DNA from: Paramoeba atlantica
Lineage: Eukaryota; Discosea
DNA: 64,000 nucleotides
Assembly (NCBI GenBank): GCA_977017575.1
Contig: CDRNVI010000021.1
Location: 620,001-684,000, forward strand
Reading direction: 5' to 3'
Notes under the pieces: model-generated
Database searches by the model: none
Told to the model about the DNA's origin: nothing
What the model saw: the letters and a program-made list of their open reading frames with translations, nothing else
Position numbers and translations under genes: made by a program
In this document: one piece after another, positions 60,604 to 64,000 of the stretch
How the letters are laid out: each line of letters starts with the position of its first letter
How positions within the stretch are numbered: the stretch's first letter is position 1

Positions 60604-61518
60604 ATGAAGCTCACCTCACTGTACATCCTGTTCACAGCGGATGATCAACCACAACCTCGCTGTCGTCCACGGAAAGCTCACCGTTCTCTACTGCCTTTAG
60701 AGTTACAACTTGATGCGTTTGTTTCTGGCATCACTAGAATGAAACCGCGTTCCTGGAACGTGAGCAATGCGGGATGCGAATGGGGCGGGGTGCAATGTGA
60801 CGCATCTCAGGTGGCACGCAAAATCGACTGGCGAGGGTTATATCTTAAAGGTACACTCAACTGGATCCATCTTCCTTCAACAGTAATTTGGTTTCTTCTT
60901 GACCCTGCGTTAGGGGTCAAAAACGAATGTACAGGCGTGGTCAATTTTGGTGCCCTTCCACATGGGTTTCAGCGGTTTCATCTAGGTGAAAACGATTTTT
61001 CAGGCACTATTTCAACGGAAGACCTTCCAAGAACTTTGCAACGACTCTGTATAAATAACAATGATTTCGAAGGAGCCATAAACTGGAGTACACTTCCTCA
61101 TAATCTTCAATACGTTGACATAAGTAACAATCGATTGAAAGGGCATGTGAATTGTGCTGAATTACATTTTGGCTTGCGTCGGCTCAACGTGTCAAACAAT
61201 GCTTTCGACGGAATGCTGGTACTAGAAGACCTACCCGCTACGTTACTTGTATTTAAAGCACGAAATAACGCATTTACCGGAACACCACGCTTCGACAGTC
61301 TTCCACCAGAAATTAAATGCATACAGCTGAATCGAAATCTATTCAGTGGTCATGTGGATGTTTCTCGTTTACCTCGCGGCATGAGTGAGCTATGTCTAAG
61401 TGAGAATCGTATCGAATCGTTCACGCCTCAAAAACTTCCGAAATGTGTTCTACTTTGTAACACTCCCGCTTGGAAGAAACACTGTGACATAACTCCTTTA
61501 ATATACACCCCCTTATAA
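60604..61518 (+). CDS. Leucine-rich repeat protein, paralogue 10
   Basis: 304 aa, the longest member. The short hydrophobic start MKLTSLYILFTADDQPQPRC shares the TADD motif with paralogue 5. Cap: RPRKAHRSLLPLELQLDAFV, then RSWNVSNAGCEWGGVQCDAS. About eight LRRs follow (ISTEDLPRTLQRLCINNNDF, VDVSRLPRGMSELCLSEN), and the C-terminus ends in a Cys/Lys-rich segment (LLCNTPAWKKHCD). No membrane anchor. Just beyond lies the 61.5-63.0 kb repeat island. Confidence 0.86.
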   Translation: MKLTSLYILFTADDQPQPRCRPRKAHRSLLPLELQLDAFVSGITRMKPRSWNVSNAGCEWGGVQCDASQVARKIDWRGLYLKGTLNWIHLPSTVIWFLLDPALGVKNECTGVVNFGALPHGFQRFHLGENDFSGTISTEDLPRTLQRLCINNNDFEGAINWSTLPHNLQYVDISNNRLKGHVNCAELHFGLRRLNVSNNAFDGMLVLEDLPATLLVFKARNNAFTGTPRFDSLPPEIKCIQLNRNLFSGHVDVSRLPRGMSELCLSENRIESFTPQKLPKCVLLCNTPAWKKHCDITPLIYTPL

Positions 61519-61627
61519 TTAAATTACCCCTTTACTATATACCCCCCCTCAGACCCCCCTTTAATAGAGATAAAAAATATCGTGAAGAGGGACTCCTCTA
61601 TGGATCCTTCTGCCTCGAAAAATGTAG

Positions 61628-61645
61628 GCGCCGCGAAGCGGTACC
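61628..61645. repeat. GC hairpin motif copy
   Basis: GCGCCGCGAAGCGGTACC: imperfect copy of the dispersed hairpin, in a repeat island 25 kb away from the previous copy. Confidence 0.55.
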
Positions 61646-61913
61646 AAATTGTTTTTATTGTTTCCTATTCTCTTTCAGACTCTCCTTTGGTGTAGACAAC
61701 ACAATTTTTTGTCTACTCCCGTTCCCGTTACGGGGGCATACTTTAAAGGGGTCACAGCAATCTAGTTGTGCACTGTCGAGGCAGTGATGGTTAAAATGGT
61801 TGATAAAAAGGAGACGAAAGGTAACCTTCTTTGCTCCGAAAAAAGGAACCATGCTCTTCCAGTTTGCCGTTAAACCTTTTCGTGTTGAAAACAAAGTGTC
61901 ATAAAAAAACATA

Positions 61914-62911
61914 CCGTTACCCCCCCCTTACTTCGCCTCCCCCCTTACTTCACCACATTTAGTCGCTGGACGTGTGGTGAAGTAAGGGGGGTGTCGGATT
62001 TGTCTCAGACAACTTACCACCTCTTTACACAGCCGGAGGGGTGCACTGCAACCGACCGTTGCATCGGGGTAAGGCGAGGCAGAGCCACGCCCAGTGGCCT
62101 TCAAGGAGGGACACAGATGGCGCACAAACACCGATGAACAAAGGTTATTGGTGCACACGTCGGTGAAGACGACGCCGTCATACCAGGATTTTAAACAACA
62201 GTCCGGTTTAACGTTCCGGGGGGAAATGATAACGGTTACAGGAATGCTACGTAGCTGCAGGAATGATAACTTTTGAAGATTGTCTTGAGTTTACCGTACG
62301 ATTCGTCGACGCAACGGGTTGGTAGCAGCACGTTGTTGCCGCCTTGTACTAACGAAAACAGGTAGAGGACTTCGGCCTCGAAACTTCCAAATCTATCTGT
62401 GAAGGGTCTGGCTTGCCAGTGACCGATCGGAGCTATCCGGAATGATTTAGTATGTTGAACCATTTCTAATTCAGAACGATTTTCTTCCGTGTCAGTTTCA
62501 TCATCATGTCAGTTTGATCATAAAGTTGCGCCACACTGTTTTGTAGTTCTAAAATATAAATTGGTGTTCAATGGGTTATGTTCTGCGACATCATTTAAAT
62601 TTCACGATGTAAGAAATTTTCATGGGGGGGGGAAGTTAAAAGCCCATGGGACATTGTAGACAAGCTAAACGAAACATAAAATATAGAATGTGCAACACGA
62701 GGTATTACAACACTCAAGAAAAGGAAATTACGCCCAATGTCGATAGCATAGTGTACTTCAATAACTTGAGGATTTTCGAGAGAACTATAAATTGATCGAA
62801 CTTTAAATCATTTATTCACCCCCCTTACTTCACCACCCCCCTTACTTCACCACAAAGTACGGGTCTTGGGCCAAAAAGTGGGGGCTAAATAAGGGGGTGG
62901 TAACGTAATTT
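61914..62911. mobile_element. Inverted-repeat element with C-run ends, probable MITE
   Basis: CCGTTACCCCCCCTTACTTC at the left is mirrored by GGGGGTGGTAACG at the right with a near-TA context. CCCCCTTACTTCACCAC repeats occur inside both ends. Minus-strand frames at 61928-62158 and 62236-62463 (the latter reading IAPIGHWQARPFTDRFGSFE) are protein-like but unidentified. Confidence 0.5.
61939..61991. repeat. 19-bp perfect stem-loop
   Basis: CCCCCCTTACTTCACCACA and its exact reverse complement are separated by 15 bases; a strong hairpin inside the left end of the element. Confidence 0.9.
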
Positions 62912-63031
62912 ATTTTTATTAACGTTGCATAGCTTCGACAATAACTATACATACTGTACATGTATTTTGAACAATTTTTGGTGGGATTGTAAGGACTTTC
63001 AAGCATGTGAGCCGTGCTCTGTGAGGTCATA

Positions 63032-64000
63032 ATGTCGGCAAAGGCTTCTATTCCTACATCTGAGAATTCGTTGTGCATGACTTCCTCTACATTTCACCTT
63101 CGACAGAAGGTCCTAGCGCGGCAAAAAGGCTGTGAAATTTGGAAAAATGCTGTAATATGTGATAAATCTGTTCGCGACGGAGGAGTGGCTTGGTATTATG
63201 TGCACTGGCTGGACCAAAACCGAAGAATGGACGAGTGGGTTACGCAAGATCGACTTCGAGTTTCTGGCAACGCTCGACGTTTGCGTTTTTCTCCCGATTT
63301 AGAGTTGCTAAACGCTCCTTCCATGATCACACGTCGCCGAAGTAAAACTCTGAACGTGGAGAAAATACAAACCCCCGCTTATAGTCAGCCTTTGAAGAAA
63401 GAGACGTACCGACTTCCTAAACCACCTGTCCGCCCGCGTTACGATGACCGCGCCAAAAATGTTGCTTTGGTTCATTTTGGGGACTGGATACTTGAATCTT
63501 GGTATTACTCCCCTTACCCTCTATTACATCCCTCTATTGTGCCTTCTCACAGTACAGACTCAACCAAGGAGGGGGGGCGCAAAGTTTTTCGAAACTTTTT
63601 TAAACTTCAAGAACCAACAAATCTAAATATGTATGAAAATTCGGATACATGTGAAACACCATCACTACATAATTACGCTACCAACCCACCATTGTCCGTG
63701 GTAGGTAATCACTTGCCTCAACTATACATCTGTGAAAAGTGTTTAAAAGCCCACCTATCGGCTAGCGAACTGGAGGAATACCACACACCATACTGCACAT
63801 TTCAACATCCCCCGGGGAATGAAATCTATCGCGACACCGTACAGAATATACTCGTCTTCGAGGTCGACGGCGTCTCGCAACCTCACTACTGTGAGCGCCT
63901 GTGTCTACTCTCGCGCTTGTTTCTTGAGCACAAATGTGTGGAGTGGGACACCAGTCCTTTTCTTTTTTATATTCTAGCCCACGTGGACACTCACGGTCTC
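63032..64000 (+). CDS. MYST-family histone acetyltransferase, 5' part
   Basis: 323 codons from an ATG at 63032, open to the window edge. Residues about 25-85 are the tudor-knot/chromo barrel (CEIWKNAVICDKSV, then AWYYVHWLDQNRRMDEWVTQ). Around residue 150 comes the MYST linker FGDWILESWYYSPYP. The C2HC zinc finger and start of the HAT fold follow: LYICEKCLKAHLSASELEEY, HTPYCTFQHPPGNEIYRD, VFEVDGVSQPHYCERLCLLS and EWDTSPFLFYILAHVD. The acetyl-CoA loop lies beyond the window. MYST enzymes acetylate histone H4/H2A; kinetoplastids have several, and the paralogue cannot be fixed from this part. Confidence 0.93.
   Translation, partial: MSAKASIPTSENSLCMTSSTFHLRQKVLARQKGCEIWKNAVICDKSVRDGGVAWYYVHWLDQNRRMDEWVTQDRLRVSGNARRLRFSPDLELLNAPSMITRRRSKTLNVEKIQTPAYSQPLKKETYRLPKPPVRPRYDDRAKNVALVHFGDWILESWYYSPYPLLHPSIVPSHSTDSTKEGGRKVFRNFFKLQEPTNLNMYENSDTCETPSLHNYATNPPLSVVGNHLPQLYICEKCLKAHLSASELEEYHTPYCTFQHPPGNEIYRDTVQNILVFEVDGVSQPHYCERLCLLSRLFLEHKCVEWDTSPFLFYILAHVDTHGL

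Overview
The window looks like nuclear DNA of a kinetoplastid-type euglenozoan, probably not a classic trypanosomatid. Every convincing protein gene is on the + strand and has no visible intron. Pyrimidine tracts followed by AG sit just upstream of several start codons, as expected for polycistronic transcription with trans-splicing. HMG-CoA reductase is the short, soluble, presequence-bearing form known from kinetoplastids. The organism assignment is inference; no rRNA, tRNA or spliced-leader gene was found.

Gene layout from left to right: the 3' part of a DDX11/CHL1-type helicase, an AP endonuclease, a WDR89-like WD40 protein, mitochondrial ClpB/Hsp78, the Pol III subunit RPC11, the GTPase GPN3, a decayed HMG-CoA-lyase-like protein, a YbaB-like protein, a Cys-pair protein, an RRM/zinc-knuckle protein, a PPIL4-type cyclophilin-RRM protein, the ribosome quality-control factor NEMF/Rqc2, an HMG-box-like protein, a small mitochondrial membrane protein, a giant low-complexity RRM-like protein, HMG-CoA reductase, mitoribosomal uS5m, transketolase, a JmjC protein, ASNSD1 and the 5' part of a MYST acetyltransferase running off the right edge.

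Ten paralogous leucine-rich-repeat (LRR) genes are threaded singly or in pairs between these housekeeping genes. All carry the same N-terminal cap (LPxEY...SW...CxWxGVxC) followed by 21-23-residue repeats. Two have lost the cap cysteines and one lacks an in-frame ATG.

Four gene-poor islands (3.7-5.9, 9.9-15.2, 15.6-17.8 and 30.8-37.8 kb) and a smaller one (61.5-63.0 kb) hold nested inverted-repeat elements, many with G/C-run termini and TA at both edges. They also hold two decayed DDE transposase remnants, tandem repeats, a recurring GCGCCGCGAAGCGGCGC-like hairpin and one broken reverse-transcriptase fossil.

The least expected signal is compositional. Six genes (WDR89-like, HMG-CoA-lyase-like, YbaB-like, the 1249-aa RRM-like protein, HMG-CoA reductase, transketolase) each contain a GC-rich stretch in which the coding strand changes abruptly from C-rich to G-rich, always in that order. 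The neighbouring genes do not show this.
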